Below are positions 10,744 through 23,315 of a stretch of DNA of 64,000 nucleotides, one piece after another. The DNA is taken from positions 1 through 64,000 of the forward strand of contig JALMLS010000593.1 in assembly GCA_038496445.1 (NCBI GenBank). The letters are read 5' to 3'. Made by a program: the position numbers and the translations under genes. The notes beneath the pieces are model-generated. The model saw only the letters and a program-made list of their open reading frames with translations. It made no database searches and was not told the DNA's origin. Position 1 is the first letter of the stretch. Each line of letters starts with the position of its first letter. This DNA is from Trichosphaerium sp. ATCC 40318 (Eukaryota > Discosea > Flabellinia > Trichosidae).

Positions 10744-12113
10744 ATGCAGAAGCAGCGTAAGAGAAAACGTACGTCATTTGGTGACTTTATAAAGTGGAAT
10801 TCTACAATACGGCCCCATACTGTTGCCTACAGTGCTCACGAGTATGGGGTATTAAAATTTTGTATTAAATTTAAGAAAAAACAAGTACAAAGATTGTTTG
10901 GGGCTACGAAAGTAAAAAAAAAATGTTAACATAACTCGGGTTAGGAACCCAACCTTTTCTCGTTACAGAAGACGTAGGCAATGATCAACATATCGTAGAC
11001 GCGATTCGTGAGAAAGGTGAGCAAGAGACCCCTCTTATGAACTTACGCATACCAAAACAGCTTTTTTTTATACCTGCACCTTAAAACACGAACCGCTACC
11101 TCTTTTTAATGCTGTATTTTTTTCGTTGTCGGTTCTTTTTTTCCGCGGCTTACCCACTGCAACCTAGTCCGCCTGCCTGCCTCTAAGACCCCAATTATCG
11201 ATGCTACTGCAATGCTTGTAACAATGGAGCTCTCCTCACATCTGGCATCGGATGTGGGCACTTCTATTGTAGTTACGCACTGGGATAACTTTTTAAAGTA
11301 TCTTCGTCTATTTTGTACCAAGCAAAGACAGACAGCGAGTGACGACTCAAGAGTAAAAGTACATAAACTTTTTTGCTTTTCTCTCCCATTTACTTATTTT
11401 TAAAACAAGGCTCTTGGTCGCTGGTTCTCTGGTATTCCTTATAAGAAGCAGCGCCGCAACGTTACAAGCATAACTATGCACGTGAAGGTACGTTGACGTT
11501 TATTTTTTGTGTTGGGTTTTTTTGAGTCCCCAAGGTGAAAGTTCTGGTTTATTTTTGGTTAACCTTGTGGATAGGACAGTCACAAGAAAAAATGGCTCGC
11601 TGCTCTTCAAAGAGTTGACGCGTATATCAAGGCGTCTGATGTAATGAGAGAGATAGAGAACAGGTCTGAAGTACCTCGCTTAGAATTTAGTCCACCACGG
11701 GAGTGTACTACTCTTTGTTCCGACGTTGAACATGCCAGAGTCCCAGGCATGCTTCGAGACACTTTTAAGAGCGAAATGGATCAGGACCTACCTTACTTCC
11801 AGTACCACCACGACCAATCGTATCTGGAAAACACCAAGCGACAGCGTGATGCACTTATAGGGGATGTACCGCGAGCAATGTTTTATATACCTACACAACA
11901 AAGATCACAACAGTTTTCCAGCATGAGACAGGTTAGTGTTTGAAATTTTCCATTATTTTGTTTAAACGTCGCTTCACCCACCATGACCTACTAAATTTGT
12001 TATAGGCTGAATCGTTTGACTATTTCAATTACGACTACAAAGGTTTAGAACATCCACCGCCTGCGGTAAATGCTCCCTCATATACGGACCAATGGTGGGA
12101 GCATAAGTTGTAA
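10744..12113 (+). CDS. Unknown protein with basic N terminus and acidic/aromatic C terminus
   Basis: The start MQKQRKRK runs to a strong GTACGT donor at 10769. Following exons give VGNDQHIVDAIREK, a helix-rich block (TPIIDATAMLVTMELSSHLA, then HWDNFLKYLRLF), RALGRWFSGIPYKKQRRN, then DSHKKKWLAALQRVDAYIKA. A long exon then runs to MRQ near 11934, and the last exon ends YTDQWWEHKL before TAA at 12111. Introns join in phase from 11159 onwards; the join from exon 1 to the 10970 exon has two possible acceptors (10955 and 10969). I do not recognise the family. It could be a nuclear complex subunit, but nothing proves that. Confidence 0.6.
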
Positions 12114-12314
12114 CCAAGAGTCCATTGTACTGTTAATCCTGTAAATACTAATTACCATCTCTATATTTTAAAACTTTGACTTCTTTGAAATCACGTGATA
12201 TAAGAACATTACCCTTTCACTGTTATAGTGTATTTGTACCTTTCTTTCGAGAGAAAAAAGGCCTGATCAATCCAGATTTTTTAGTTCATTTTTTATTATG
12301 ATTACAGCGTAATT

Positions 12315-14070
12315 TTAGTTCGTTTTTTTCGTTGACACGCGCCATTCAGTTTGTCCTAAACTAAAGTTTTTAATATTCCATGAAGCCTGTTCAAGCTTGG
12401 TAATGAATTCTTTCCATTTGTGTTCTATTTCTGGTATTGTACAGTCCACCATTGCGTCTCTTTTTGTCACAATAAAGGCGTGATAGTAACTCTGAATAAT
12501 ATCCAAGGGAGTCACGGTGTCGAGATACAGGACGTTGATCATACCATCAGATTTTTTGAATAAGACATAGGCATGTGGATGCACCTCAAGGAATTTATCA
12601 TAATAGACACAGAACTGTTGATGTGTCTTGTCATCACACACCGAACTGATCGGCACACCCAAGGATATCTACAATCACCACATTAACCTAACGTAATATA
12701 TACTTGTCTTACCTTGGTAGGTGACGTATACCAAAGCCTTTCTTTATTCCTAACCTGTCGTGGACTTAGTATTTTTCCTACAAAAAAAGTTAGCGCGAAT
12801 AACATTTCCAGTGATTACCAGTGCTAACGTATTCCTCCAGAATAATGTCTGCGCGTTGCCTATTTTTAAATAGATGAGCAAAGGAGCCTTTGTATTCCAA
12901 ACAAACCTGTTCAACTTGTCAAAGATTAGAGATTTCACAGCAAGGTAATTGAAGATGAGATGTGCAGCAGATAGCACCAAGAACAGTGTCCAAGTCACAA
13001 AGCTCGAATCTGATATTGAAGATGCAACAAATATGCCAATAAGCAATCCTAGACAGTGTGAATGTACGTAGCACCATGGTAGTTACCAACAAGATTAACG
13101 CATGTCTCTTGCGAACCGTCTTTTGCAGATACATCTAAGTTTGTCAAATAACAATCTATGTACCGGCGATAATTCCACGTGTACAAAAGACTTACCAGCC
13201 ATGTTACCTCTCTTGGCTTGGTGCTCTGTAACAGCAGCACGAGTAGCAGCTTAAGGTAAAATTAGGTGATATAGCGGTCTAAATACTTACCACCAGCGAC
13301 ACCAACAATAGCTCTGAATAATGAGCCTACAGTTTGAAGTTATAAAATAATCTTGCTTTCTTATGTCTTACCAGCACAGACAAGAGCAAGAAAATATTGA
13401 GGAAATACAGCGGATAACATATCCAGGAGCATTGCAAAGTCATTTAAGCCATCTGCAACCAACCGCCATGTCTTTGCATTTCTGTCCAAGTTGGAGCCTT
13501 GCCACCACGCAAAAACAATCCTACCAACGTGACCAGTGCCATCTCTGATGAGCCAATTTATTGTGGCACTCGTGACATTCGCAGACGCTACAAGCTGTCA
13601 ATTTCGAGTCACGTGACAAGTGGTATTTATGGAATTTTCTGTACCGCACCTTTGCCAACGCCTACGCCACTCAATATAGCCTTATTGGAGTGTAAATAAT
13701 ATCAACGTTTCAATTGCAGCACTACCTTTGTAGCAAGGGTCCCTGTTGCGTAGCTACAAAAAGCTTGAAGTGTATCGTAGATTTGGTACTCAAGATAGTC
13801 CTCTGACACTGAATCGGGGTACCTCAGGCATTTGGTAAACATTTCTAAACGGTTACAAAAAAAAACCCAGCAAATGTGCGTACCCTTCTGGTAGAAAGGC
13901 TTCATAGAAGAATTGCTGTAAGGACACGCTAAAATACGAGCTTTTCGTTTTTTCTAGCCTAATTCTGGTTTAAAACACTTACAGACGCTCTTTCCAACCT
14001 ACCTTGTACTAGATATCGCGTATACATTCTTAAGCGTACCACACCGCTCTTCAAAGACTCGTGATTGCAT
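12315..14070 (-). CDS. RUSF1: RUS1 family (DUF647) membrane protein, RUSF1-like
   Basis: The assembled protein contains the full DUF647 signature in order: YPDSVSEDYLEYQIYDTLQA, ASANVTSATINWLIRDGTGH, VGRIVFAWWQGSNLDRNAKT, WRLVADGLNDFAMLLD, AIVGVAGGATRAAVTEHQAK, then RGNMADVSAKDGSQET, a hydrophobic membrane-like stretch, and GKILSPRQVRNKERLW. The C-terminal exon (12662 to 12315) matches the family's variable tail. Around ten exons are joined by introns of about 45 to 60 nt. The start is MQSRVFEERCGTLKN. Plant RUS1/RUS2 act in root UV-B sensing and vitamin B6 balance; the role of RUSF1 elsewhere is poorly known. Confidence 0.93.
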
Positions 14071-14273
14071 ATTTAAACCACGATTCGAAGCGAAACTGTT
14101 TTTGGCTTGTCGCAAACACAAAACGGACTTAAAGGACTGAGCTTTTTTTTTGGTGATGACTCATTTTTTCTTTAAATAGTTTCTTTTTATTTTAAATTTA
14201 CAATTCTTTAACGGCTTAGAACCGTTACGCTATGGTTTCATATATCAACAATGGATTGCAAGGTATTTTCTAT

Positions 14274-14856
14274 CTATGGTGATGCAATTCCTTGTTCCTT
14301 ACTTATCTGGTCCATGAGCGTGGAGTAAAGCCATTCGAGTTCATGTTTTGTTGTGTAACTCTCGAATTTTAGTAATACACGCGATTCAGCCAGTTGCTCA
14401 GGGCGATGATTTATCCAATAATCGATTAACGAAACAAGCCTCAAAATGCGCATTTTGCACGTTCTACAAACCGTTTAGAATTCGAAACGGTTTTTTTTTT
14501 TTTGTTTCGAGCTTAAAAACTGCTTTAGTAAGTACCTTGGGGTCGAATCCGCTCCCTCTGCCTTTCTCTTTTTAATAGCCTTTTCGATTTTGCGATATTC
14601 TGCAAAGATAACGCACAACTTGCTCCTTTAATAGACATGTGAGTTAAATGCTGAATGTGCAATGTTCGTTTTTTTTTTGAACTTACTGTGGTGATGGTAC
14701 TGATTCTTCAAAGAGGTATTCCGCATCATCAGGGTTAATAGCGTAATGCCTATATACCTCACGTAGATCTTTCTTCCATACCATCTTGTTTATCTCCTTT
14801 AACTTGAGAGGAGGTACTTCAGAAGATGCTCGCCTTTCTCTTGTTCTTGATGCCAT
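14274..14856 (-). CDS. Small charged protein of unknown function
   Basis: Three exons join in phase. The first starts MASRTRERRASSEVPPLKLK and contains WKKDLREVYRHYAINPDDAE. The second reads SKLCVIFAEYRKIEKAIKKR. The last ends HELEWLYSTLMDQISKEQGI-ASP before TAG at 14276-14274. The first donor is GTAAGTTC. The protein is about 150 residues, mainly helical in character, with no signal peptide or membrane segment. I do not recognise it. The 5' boundary of the last exon was not fixed. Confidence 0.5.
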
Positions 14857-15601
14857 GTTGTTCACCTCAGCCACAATTAGATATTATGGTAAAAGTGCGC
14901 AGTTTTCATTGCAGAGTGTTGAAGTTTTTTGTCATTGCGTCATACACGCACTTTTATGGTACACTATTTAATCAGTGATACTGATGTAAATTGTTTTGTG
15001 CACGCATAAATGGCGAACCGTTTTTTTTTACAAAACAATGCAAAAAAAATAGACACAACCAAAGCTACGAACTTCCCACTATATGTGTCGCTCGCTTTTA
15101 ACTCCTGATAGCGTAATAGATGAAATGGGAGATTAGTTCTATAAGTAGAAACTTTTGAATACCAACTTCTAGATAAACCTCTTCTAAAAATACCAAAAAG
15201 GCAATTGACGCTATTCGTTACACAAATGCTTAAAACAAACACGCAACGTTTTTTTCAGAATTCACAAGGTCACGTTTGTCGGAAAATCGTAACGGAGCTT
15301 GATTGCAATACATTGTATCCAAGTTATTACGACATTTTTTAATGACTTAAATGACGTTTTGTACAAATTGTACTTACGCCATTATTAGCGAACATGGTCG
15401 GTTAGTTCATAGTGCTTCGTCATCACCAAGCTCATTATTTTTTTCGCTAGTTAAGTGCGTGTGTAAAGATTTTAAGTAACGCTTAAATTTTCAGTCAAAT
15501 GCCTTTCTCTTTGCTATTTTTTTGGTTTGTTAAAAGCTCGAATTCATTTCGTTTAAATACCCTCTTATCTTAAAAAAAACGAAGCCAATAGCACGCCAGC
15601 A
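14857..15601. other. Intergenic spacer, 745 bp, between divergent genes
   Basis: Holds the promoters of the small unknown gene (-) and the Prp4 kinase (+). A 92-codon frame at 14964-15242 (-) shows no domain and is probably chance. I see no tRNA or other structured RNA here. Confidence 0.4.
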
Positions 15602-17806
15602 ATGTCGATTCGGTCATCATCGTCAAAACACCACCGTACACAGAGTAACTTTACAGACTATGAGCCCAATAGACGTAGAGGTAGTTCTGACTCTACTCAC
15701 AGGTCCGACAGGCACTCTAGCTCAGATCGTTCATCAGGCTCAAAACGCCGCCGGGACGACGATAGGTATCATGGGCATTCAAAGCGCAGGAGGCACTCAA
15801 AAGATAGGGACAGTAGAAGCAAAAGCGGTAGTAGAAGTGATAGACATAGGTCAAAATCTCCACCCGCTGAACCTGTAGAGCAAGACGAAGAATACCGCCA
15901 AAGAATTGAAAAACAATTACAACTGGCCGTCACAGACGCCGAAACTGAAGAAGAAAAACGCGCACGCAAGCGTCGTGAGCGTATGGCAGCGATCAAGGCC
16001 AAACATGCGCAAAAGAAGGCCAAGGAAAGCGAAACGAAACCAGAGGAGAAAAACAACAATATAAAGAGCGAAGAGGCCACGAAAACACAGCCAGAACCCA
16101 CTCCGATGGACACGGATGAACCTAAACCTTCAAAGAGGCTTCAAAAGGAGGAAGAAGACGAACCAAAACCAGAACCAGAAAAGAAAGCTGCCTCACCAAA
16201 AAAACCTGCTTTCGATCTGTTTTCTGACCAACCAGCTGACGATTTATTTGGTGCGTGTCAAAATTTTTGTATCATTTTTGTATTCTTTTGAGTGTTCCTA
16301 ATGTTTCTCTTATAGCCTCTCAGTTATCCGATAAGACTAGAAGAAAGGGTCCTGATCCTGCAGCTGATAAAGAAGGTTACTATAAAGCACGGTACGTTCA
16401 AACAAACATCTCAGGAGAGGCGAGAAAAATGACCCTCTAAAACAACGTTTTTTTTTGAATGTAATTTTCTTTTACTTACTATGTGCTTAGTATTGGTGAT
16501 ATTATTGGTGGGAAATATAAAATCGTTGGGTTTCATGGTAAGGGGCAATTTGGTAATGTTTTAAAAGCTAATAACATACTTGAAAAGAACAAAGAAGTTG
16601 CTATAAAGGTATGTCTTGAATAATCTTTTTGAGCGGTTTGTGAATTTCACAAAAAGTTTTTTGCCTTTCTTTTCATTGATTAATCATTTACTTATAATTT
16701 TCTGTAGCTCCTGCGCTCGAACGATGTCATGAAGCGTTCAGGCTTTTCAGAAATTAAATTTCTAGAAGAGATCAAAAAGAAAGATCCCCACAACACCAGG
16801 AATTGTGTTTACCTTTATGAGCAGTTGCAAGAACGTGGTCACTTGTGTCTTGTGTTTGAGAACCTAGAAAAGGACTTGCGTCAATTCAGAAAGGGTTGGA
16901 AAGGAGCATTGCCATTACCTTATGTTCGTGCATACACCTTCAGACTCCTCAATGCTCTGACATTACTTGACACTCTTGGAATAATTCATGCTGACTTGAA
17001 GCCAGATAACATTTTAGTCACCAAAAAAGGAGACAACATTAAGTTAGCTGACTTTGGAAGTGCTATGAATGAGTCACAAGTACAAGTGACACCTTTGCTT
17101 GTTTCGCGGTACTACCGCGCACCAGAAATTATTTTAGGAATGAAGTACGCATTTTTTGAAGAACTTTTTTTGCTTTTAATATTAGTTGACTAATGGTCTT
17201 TGTAGATATGGTATGGCTATTGATATGTTTGCCTTGGGTTGTACAGTGTACGAACTTGCTATGGGAAGACCTATGCTCCGATCACGTGATAATAATCATC
17301 ATTTATCATTGCTTCTTGAATACAAAGGTGTTCCAACTAAAAAGTTTTTGGCAAAAGGCTGTTTCAGTCGTGATCATTTCGATACACAGGGTAGATTTCT
17401 GGAGCATACATCTGATCCCGCCGATCCTACAAGGGTACGTATTGTTGAATCAAAATGATTTTTTTGTTTTTAAAAGTCGGAAACAGTCGGACGAACAATT
17501 TTCTTTGACGTTGTTAACAATCACTGTCTTTTATTCATTTTTTTTTTGTAGGCTATAGTGCGTAAAGTAACCATCAATCGAAGCCGTAGTATACTAAATG
17601 AGCTTAATGAGTTATATACTGGATTAACTAAAGATCAAAAAGTGTTTGTTGGTTTCTTGGCTGATTTTATCGAGAAATGTGTTGAATTTCAACCTGAAAA
17701 GCGTTTGACGCCTGTACTGGGCAGGCAGCATAACTTTTTCAAAAAGCTATTTCCAGAGGAGGATGGAGAACCAAAGTTAAAACAACCAGCAGAGAAAAAG
17801 AAGTAG
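15602..17806 (+). CDS. PRPF4B: Prp4 (PRPF4B) pre-mRNA splicing kinase
   Basis: Six exons join in phase: 15602-16250, 16316-16391, 16491-16608, 16708-17144, 17206-17434 and 17552-17806. The N-terminal 200 residues are rich in Arg/Ser and then Lys/Glu, with an acidic DLFSDQPADDLFG motif typical of Prp4. The kinase core has GKGQFGNVLKA, VAIKLLRSNDVM, the family-specific HADLKPDNILV in place of HRDLKP, DFGSAM and SRYYRAPEIILGMKYG. Prp4 phosphorylates tri-snRNP proteins during activation of the spliceosome. Genes here carry many introns, so such a kinase is expected. An AATAAA lies near 17852. Confidence 0.96.
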
Positions 17807-18028
17807 GCCAGGCCTTCGCTGAACACCAGCATGCTTGTTTTCATCATTGACTAATAAAAACCGTAATTGTATAGTAACAAGTCTTGTATTGACACGTATA
17901 GAACCAATACGCCACGTATGTATTCTCTACCGAGTTGTAAAGCTTTAACTGAATGTTTTGCGAAATTAACCAATTTTTTCTCATCTCTTAACGCCAGTTT
18001 TATTAAAACACCTCAGAAACTACCACAC

Positions 18029-20598
18029 ATGGCCGAACCAAATGAAGACCAATATCCAGAGTCCTACTTTTGCCCTTTAACTCATCAGCTAATGAATGAC
18101 CCTGTGGTTGATCCTGAAGGTAATTCATACGAGCGAGAGGCCATAACGCAGTGGTTACAACAAAATGCCACTTCTCCGGTTACGCGAGCAGCTTTGACAG
18201 TAAAAGATCTTGTACCGAACCGCGCGCTTAAAGATGCTATTGAAGAGCGCCGTAAAAAGCTTGGAGACCCTAAACCAAAACCAGAAGCTGCAAAACCTCA
18301 AGTTGAAGCTACAGAGAACCCCACAGGCGTAACAGTGTCTGTGACCACAACGAAAACATTCACAAACAAGAATGAGGTACAACACAGCAAAAATAGCCGC
18401 TTTGAATTTTCTTCTTTTATCTATCTACTCGCGTAGCACAATTTTTACCCACTTTGGTTGTTTTTTTTTTCGTTAACGAATAATAATAGCTCTTGGCCAA
18501 AGTATCTATCAATACACCAGAAGGAACAACAAGAACGCCTTGTGACATATGCTGTGTCGTTGATATTTCAGGATCAATGGATTCAGAGGCCACTATGAAG
18601 AACAGTTCTGGTAAGAACGAGTCTCACGGATTATCTATTCTCGATGTCGTCAAACACGCTGTCAAAACAATCGTCAAGTCTCTCAAACCAACGCACGTGC
18701 ATTTTTTTTTAAAGAAAATTTGAAAAAAAAAATCGTTCGAAAATGTTATTATGTTCTTCGTTGTCTTATTTTTTCCTACAGTGATCGTATGTCTTTGGTT
18801 ACCTACAGTGACACAGCCACGAAAGTTTTTGGCCTTACAAAGATGGACCCAGCAGGCAGGCAGATGGCTTACGACAAGGTTACAAGCTTGCAAACAGAAG
18901 GTTGCACTAATCTCTGGGACGGCATAAACACCGGTCTAGAAATCTTGCGTACATCTGGTAGACCTAATACTATGGGTGCAGTCATGGTGCTAACTGATGG
19001 TCTTCCTAATGTTTCCCCACCTCGCGGTGAGCTCGCAATGATGAAGAAATACAAAGAAAAGAACGGTTTGAACTGCAGTTTAAACACTTTTGGTTTCGGC
19101 TATTCCCTCGACAGTAAACTATTGGCCGAACTAGCTGTAGAAGGCGATGGATCATACGCTTTCATCCCTGATAGCGGCTTCGTTGGAACTGTATTCGTTA
19201 ACGCAACGGCAAATCTTCTTTCAACAATGGCTCGTACAGTCACTCTCTCTATTGAGCCTAGCGATGGAGTAACTGTAGTGAAAGATCCTGCACTTGATGT
19301 CAACCCTACAAAATACACTTCGTGGGGAGCCAGCATCAATCTAGCGTCCTTGCAATTCGGGCAATCAAAAGAAGTCGTTGTACGCTTGTCTGTACCTGAA
19401 GGCACAGACATGAGCAACGTAGTAGAGGCAACTATCAAATACACGTGCCCTGGAAAAGAACCAATTGAAGCATCTGCAACAGGCGGTTACTTGAAGGATG
19501 ACTTGTCAGCAGAAGAACACCGTCACCGACTGATGGTTGTCGATTGTGTAGCACATGCTGTTAAGCAAGGAAAAGCCGGTCAACTTCACAAAGCTAAAGC
19601 ATTGATCACTGCTTTGATAGCTGAGATCCAAGGCTCAGCTTCTTGCAGCTCAGAGCACATTGTAACTCTGTTAGAAGATCTAACAGGTCAAATCACCGAA
19701 GCTGTGTCTAAAAAGGAATGGTTTAAGAAATGGGGCTGTCACTACCTTCCATCTCTTGCTAGGGCGCACTTACTCCAACAATGTAATAACTTCAAAGATC
19801 CTGGTGTTCAACATTACGGAGGTACTCATATTTTCTTTTTTTGTATTTAAGATTGCTAAGTGTTTGTTAAGGCAAGTTGTTCCGTGATTTGCGCGATGAA
19901 ATTGAAGACAGATTCTGCACACTGCCTCCACCAAAACCATCAAGAAAAGTAAGCACCAGAAGCGGATCCAGCTACTCTAGACCAGTAGCAAGCATGAGGT
20001 ACATAAAACTCGAATAATTTGATCGTTTTTTGTTTACCATCTTTCTAGCACATACAACAATAGATCTGCGCCTTGCTTTGATGGCTCTTGCACAGTCTTA
20101 ATGGCTGACGGTAGCTTGAAACGTGTAGAGAACATTACAAAGGGAGATATGGTCAAGACATGTGGAGGCCCAGCTCAAGTGACTTGCGTTATCAAGACAT
20201 TATGTGCCAGAAATCAAACACAATTGGTTACACTTGAAGGTGGCCTGCGTGTCACACCTTACCATCCTATTCGTATTGAAGGAAAATGGCAATTCCCTTG
20301 CAACATAAAGCAATCTACTCCTCGTATATGCAATGCAGTGTACAGTTTTGCGTTGGATTCTGAGCATGTAATGCTTATCAATGGCATTGAATGTGTTACA
20401 CTCGGACACAACTTTAAAGATGACCTTGTTGTTCAACATCCATTTTTCGGATCTCAAATTGTTATAGATGAATTGAAGAGCATGCCTGGTTGGGAACGTG
20501 GACTTGTTCAGTTTTCTGGGGAATGTATGATGAAGGATAAATCAACAGGCCTTGTTTCTGGTTTTGCAAAAAACCAACTTATCACGTGTAGAAATTAG
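18029..20598 (+). CDS. U-box + von Willebrand A + Hint autoprocessing domain protein, 755 aa
   Basis: Five exons close in phase: 18029-18376, 18490-18692, 18782-19821, 19872-19998 and 20049-20598. Residues 1-80 are a U-box (CPLTHQLMNDPVVDPEGNSY), the E2-binding fold of ubiquitin ligases. A VWA domain follows with MIDAS residues DISGSMDS and VLTDGLPN. A middle region matches the companion domain usually called Vwaint. The C-terminal 180 residues are a Hint (Vint) module: APCFDGSCTVLMADGSLKRV with the N-terminal Cys, and VTPYHPIRI with the His-Pro motif. Such proteins are known in amoebae and other protists; Hint domains can cleave themselves. ATG 18029 is chosen because it just precedes the U-box; 17918 is an in-frame alternative. 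An AATAAA is at about 20611. Confidence 0.93.
18693..18781 (+). other. Probable GC-AG intron
   Basis: The frame across the VWA domain is kept only if the exon ends ...CCAAC and the intron starts GCACGTGC, joining KSLKPT to DRMSLVTYSD. The nearby GT at 18697 would leave the wrong phase. Confidence 0.65.
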
Positions 20599-20693
20599 AA
20601 GAAAAAAAAAAATAAAGTGTTGAAACATTAGGCAAATATCTAAATATTTTTTTTGTTGTTTTTTTGATTTTCTTTTTATTATTGTACAATTAT

Positions 20694-23099
20694 TTATTCA
20701 TCTTTTGAATGTTTCTTGAGATACTTTTGAAGTACAACAAGCCCGTAAAGTACTTCAGCGAGTTTCATTGACTCTGTACCCAGTAGTGCAACGTGACAGC
20801 GCTCAGAAGGATGAAGTTTCAATCCAAATTTTTTGAAGTCCTGGCGTGTTATTTCCCATGGTGTACAAGCTAATTTCTTAGCGTACGCCTTCTGTGTTTG
20901 TTGGAGCGTAGTATTTATCTACATTGGATAAGTAAAAAAGGAGAAAAAAAAAAGAAAAAAAAAAGTCTGTAGCTACAGAGGCACACACAGCTGCATAGTT
21001 ATAATCATCATGGAGGACACCCTGTGTTCTATGAATATACACCCAAATTGCGCGACGCAATATAGTGGTATCAATGTGTAACTGGTTATAAAATGTGTGA
21101 TACGTCAACTCATAAGTGTGCTACAAATTTGATGTAAGTTAAAAAAAAAAAGACCTCATAAACATTTCAAAAAAAAAAAAAACCAAACAACAAAACAACA
21201 AAACACAAACCTTAAATTGAGCATCAAGAGCATTCGCCATTTTGCTAGAATGAAATCTTTTTACAAGAGAATAACCATGTACACTCCAAGAGAAATTCTC
21301 AATGTGATGTATAGAATACCCTCTATTATCTTCACCCTTCAATCGAACAGTCAGTATGTGATATCACTTCAAACAACAAAAAAACCAATTAAAAAAACTC
21401 CGCAATACCTGTTTAGCACCAACTTGAAACTCAGCATAACCCTCAGTAAACTGTCCAACCATGTGTGTAAAACCTTCCCAATTTTCTCCGAGGAATGCAG
21501 GCTCATGCGGCTCTTGTTCTGCATTAGCATACGCGTTCGTATCACTAGACTAAATGATAGAGTAAATAACGACGATATGATTGTTTTCTATAGATCTCAC
21601 CTCTTGGTTGTTTCTATCATTAATAGCTCCTTGTTTCAGCTGAGCAATCAGAGTATCTGTACGCGTGTTTGTTTCCTCGTCTTCATCAAGTTCTACTTCT
21701 TCGACTACTTGCGGTAAGTCTTGGCTTGCAGCAAGCCTATTTGCTTCTTCATCTATCCCAACGCCCATTGAGAAAGCGGCTACTTGTCTCCAAGATGCCA
21801 TCAGAATAACAGCTTGAACATATTCAGGTATTGTCCATTTTGTATCCTGATCCCCTGAGAACAGGTCTTGTAAGTGTTTCTCTTTGAGCTGCCATGGTTG
21901 ATGTGCGAGTAGTTGATTTATATGTAGTATTTTTTGAAGCTTCAATGGGATATGTTCGACACCCTGAACGCGCCGTTAACGGTTTTAAAGAAAAAGAAAA
22001 AGGAGAACCTCCGCAATTTCTGAAAAAATTCTTGTTTACCTTGAGCCATGTTTGATCGCCTCCACAAGCTATAAAATCCTCTTCTAATTGTGCGTACAAG
22101 TACTTACATCTATAACGACTTGTTGCCTTTATAATAGGTGTGAATTAAACGTCATCTAAGGAAAAAAATACCAAAAATGTTTGGCGGACTTACGAGCATT
22201 GAGATGTATAGTTTCTCCGCAAGTGGGAAAGCTGATTCTACTGACATGAGTTGATCTGTTGAATTAACAAAGAGATTGAGGTAGGAGGAGTGCCAAGCCA
22301 TGATTCTTATATGAGGACGTAAACGACCTTCGGTGCTCACCGTTAATTTTCATGTCGTTATCACGCTATGCGAGGGGTGGTTTTATTTCGTTGCGTACCT
22401 GTTTGAAGGAATATTGATTGAAGTGTCTTTAATAGGTTAGGATCATTTTCTTCTATATGTTGTAGAGAGGATAGATGCTTTGCTGAGAAAAACGTTGAGG
22501 GAGGTCTTGGTTTTAAAATACAGATGTTTTTCTGTTTCAGTGTCTAAGCAACTTTAGAGTGAATCATAATACCAATGAAATGCATAGTACGCGTAGAAAA
22601 AATGTGCGTAGTGGTAATTGGCGTGATGAAGCGTACAGGAAGACTTTCTGTTATAAACTGCTCAAATAAAACGCGTAGCTCGGAGAATGGGCACTCTTCA
22701 GCCAGTCTTATGATATAAGGCATGTGAGCAAGTACCAGTGAGTCATCAGAATTGTTTGTTAGCGCGTGTTTTAGCGTCGTTATTATGCGTTTAGCACCAC
22801 GCGTTCTAGTTGCTGTCTCTAACGTAAATAACCCTTCAAAAAATGCCAAAGATGTATCATGGGGCAGTAATTGATGCTCAGAATCAGAGCTGAATCGTAG
22901 ATCCATTTCTCCTACAGTAAGTGTGAAAAACACGTAATTTTTTGGTTTGTTGCGCCTCACCAACCCAAGAGTCCAGCGTTAATTGCGCAATATCATCTGT
23001 GGCGCTAGAACTCAACGGCGAAGCTACATCGGGTACTTGAGGTGGTGAGTTTGGGGGTTCTGAGCCTTTGTTATCTGTTGGGAACTGTACACTGGACAT
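20694..23099 (-). CDS. SESN: Sestrin
   Basis: Assembled exons give a Ser/Pro-rich N terminus (MSSVQFPTDNKGSEPPNSPP) followed by the sestrin fold. The N-terminal lobe has RIMAWHSSYLNLFVNS and SRYRCKYLYAQLEEDFI, with the conserved redox Cys, then INQLLAHQPWQLKEKHLQDL and FSMGVGIDEE. A long acidic loop (VVEEVELDEDEE) follows. The C-terminal lobe has FSWSVHGYSLVKRF, ELTYHTFYNQLHIDTTILRR, AIWVYIHRTQGVLHDDYNYA and LHPSERCHVALL. In animals sestrins restrain TORC1 by binding GATOR2 and, in some isoforms, leucine. The Thr-x2-Thr, Arg and Glu residues corresponding to the leucine contacts appear to be present. Introns are about 45 to 80 nt. Confidence 0.93.
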
Positions 23100-23315
23100 A
23101 CAATAGTGAAAGCCCGCAAAAAAAGCCTGGAAGATTAAGTCACAAAAAAACTGACGACGAGTGGAGAATTTAGTGATGAGGTGTCATTGGTTAGTGATCA
23201 TTGCAACAATGTTGAATACAACTTGCACATTCATAAATAAGGTAAACAAGTCCACGTGTTTTGCCTAAACTGGCACATTTGCACATGTTTTTATTTTATT
23301 GTTTTATTTTGTCAG

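Noticed and set aside
14540-14560. tRNA B-box-like GGTCGAATCC
   Set aside because: It is inside an exon of the small minus-strand gene; no A box or cloverleaf could be formed around it.
14964-15242. 92-codon minus-strand ORF in a spacer
   Set aside because: No domain or splice signals fitting a neighbour, and its first codon is not clearly a used ATG context; treated as chance.
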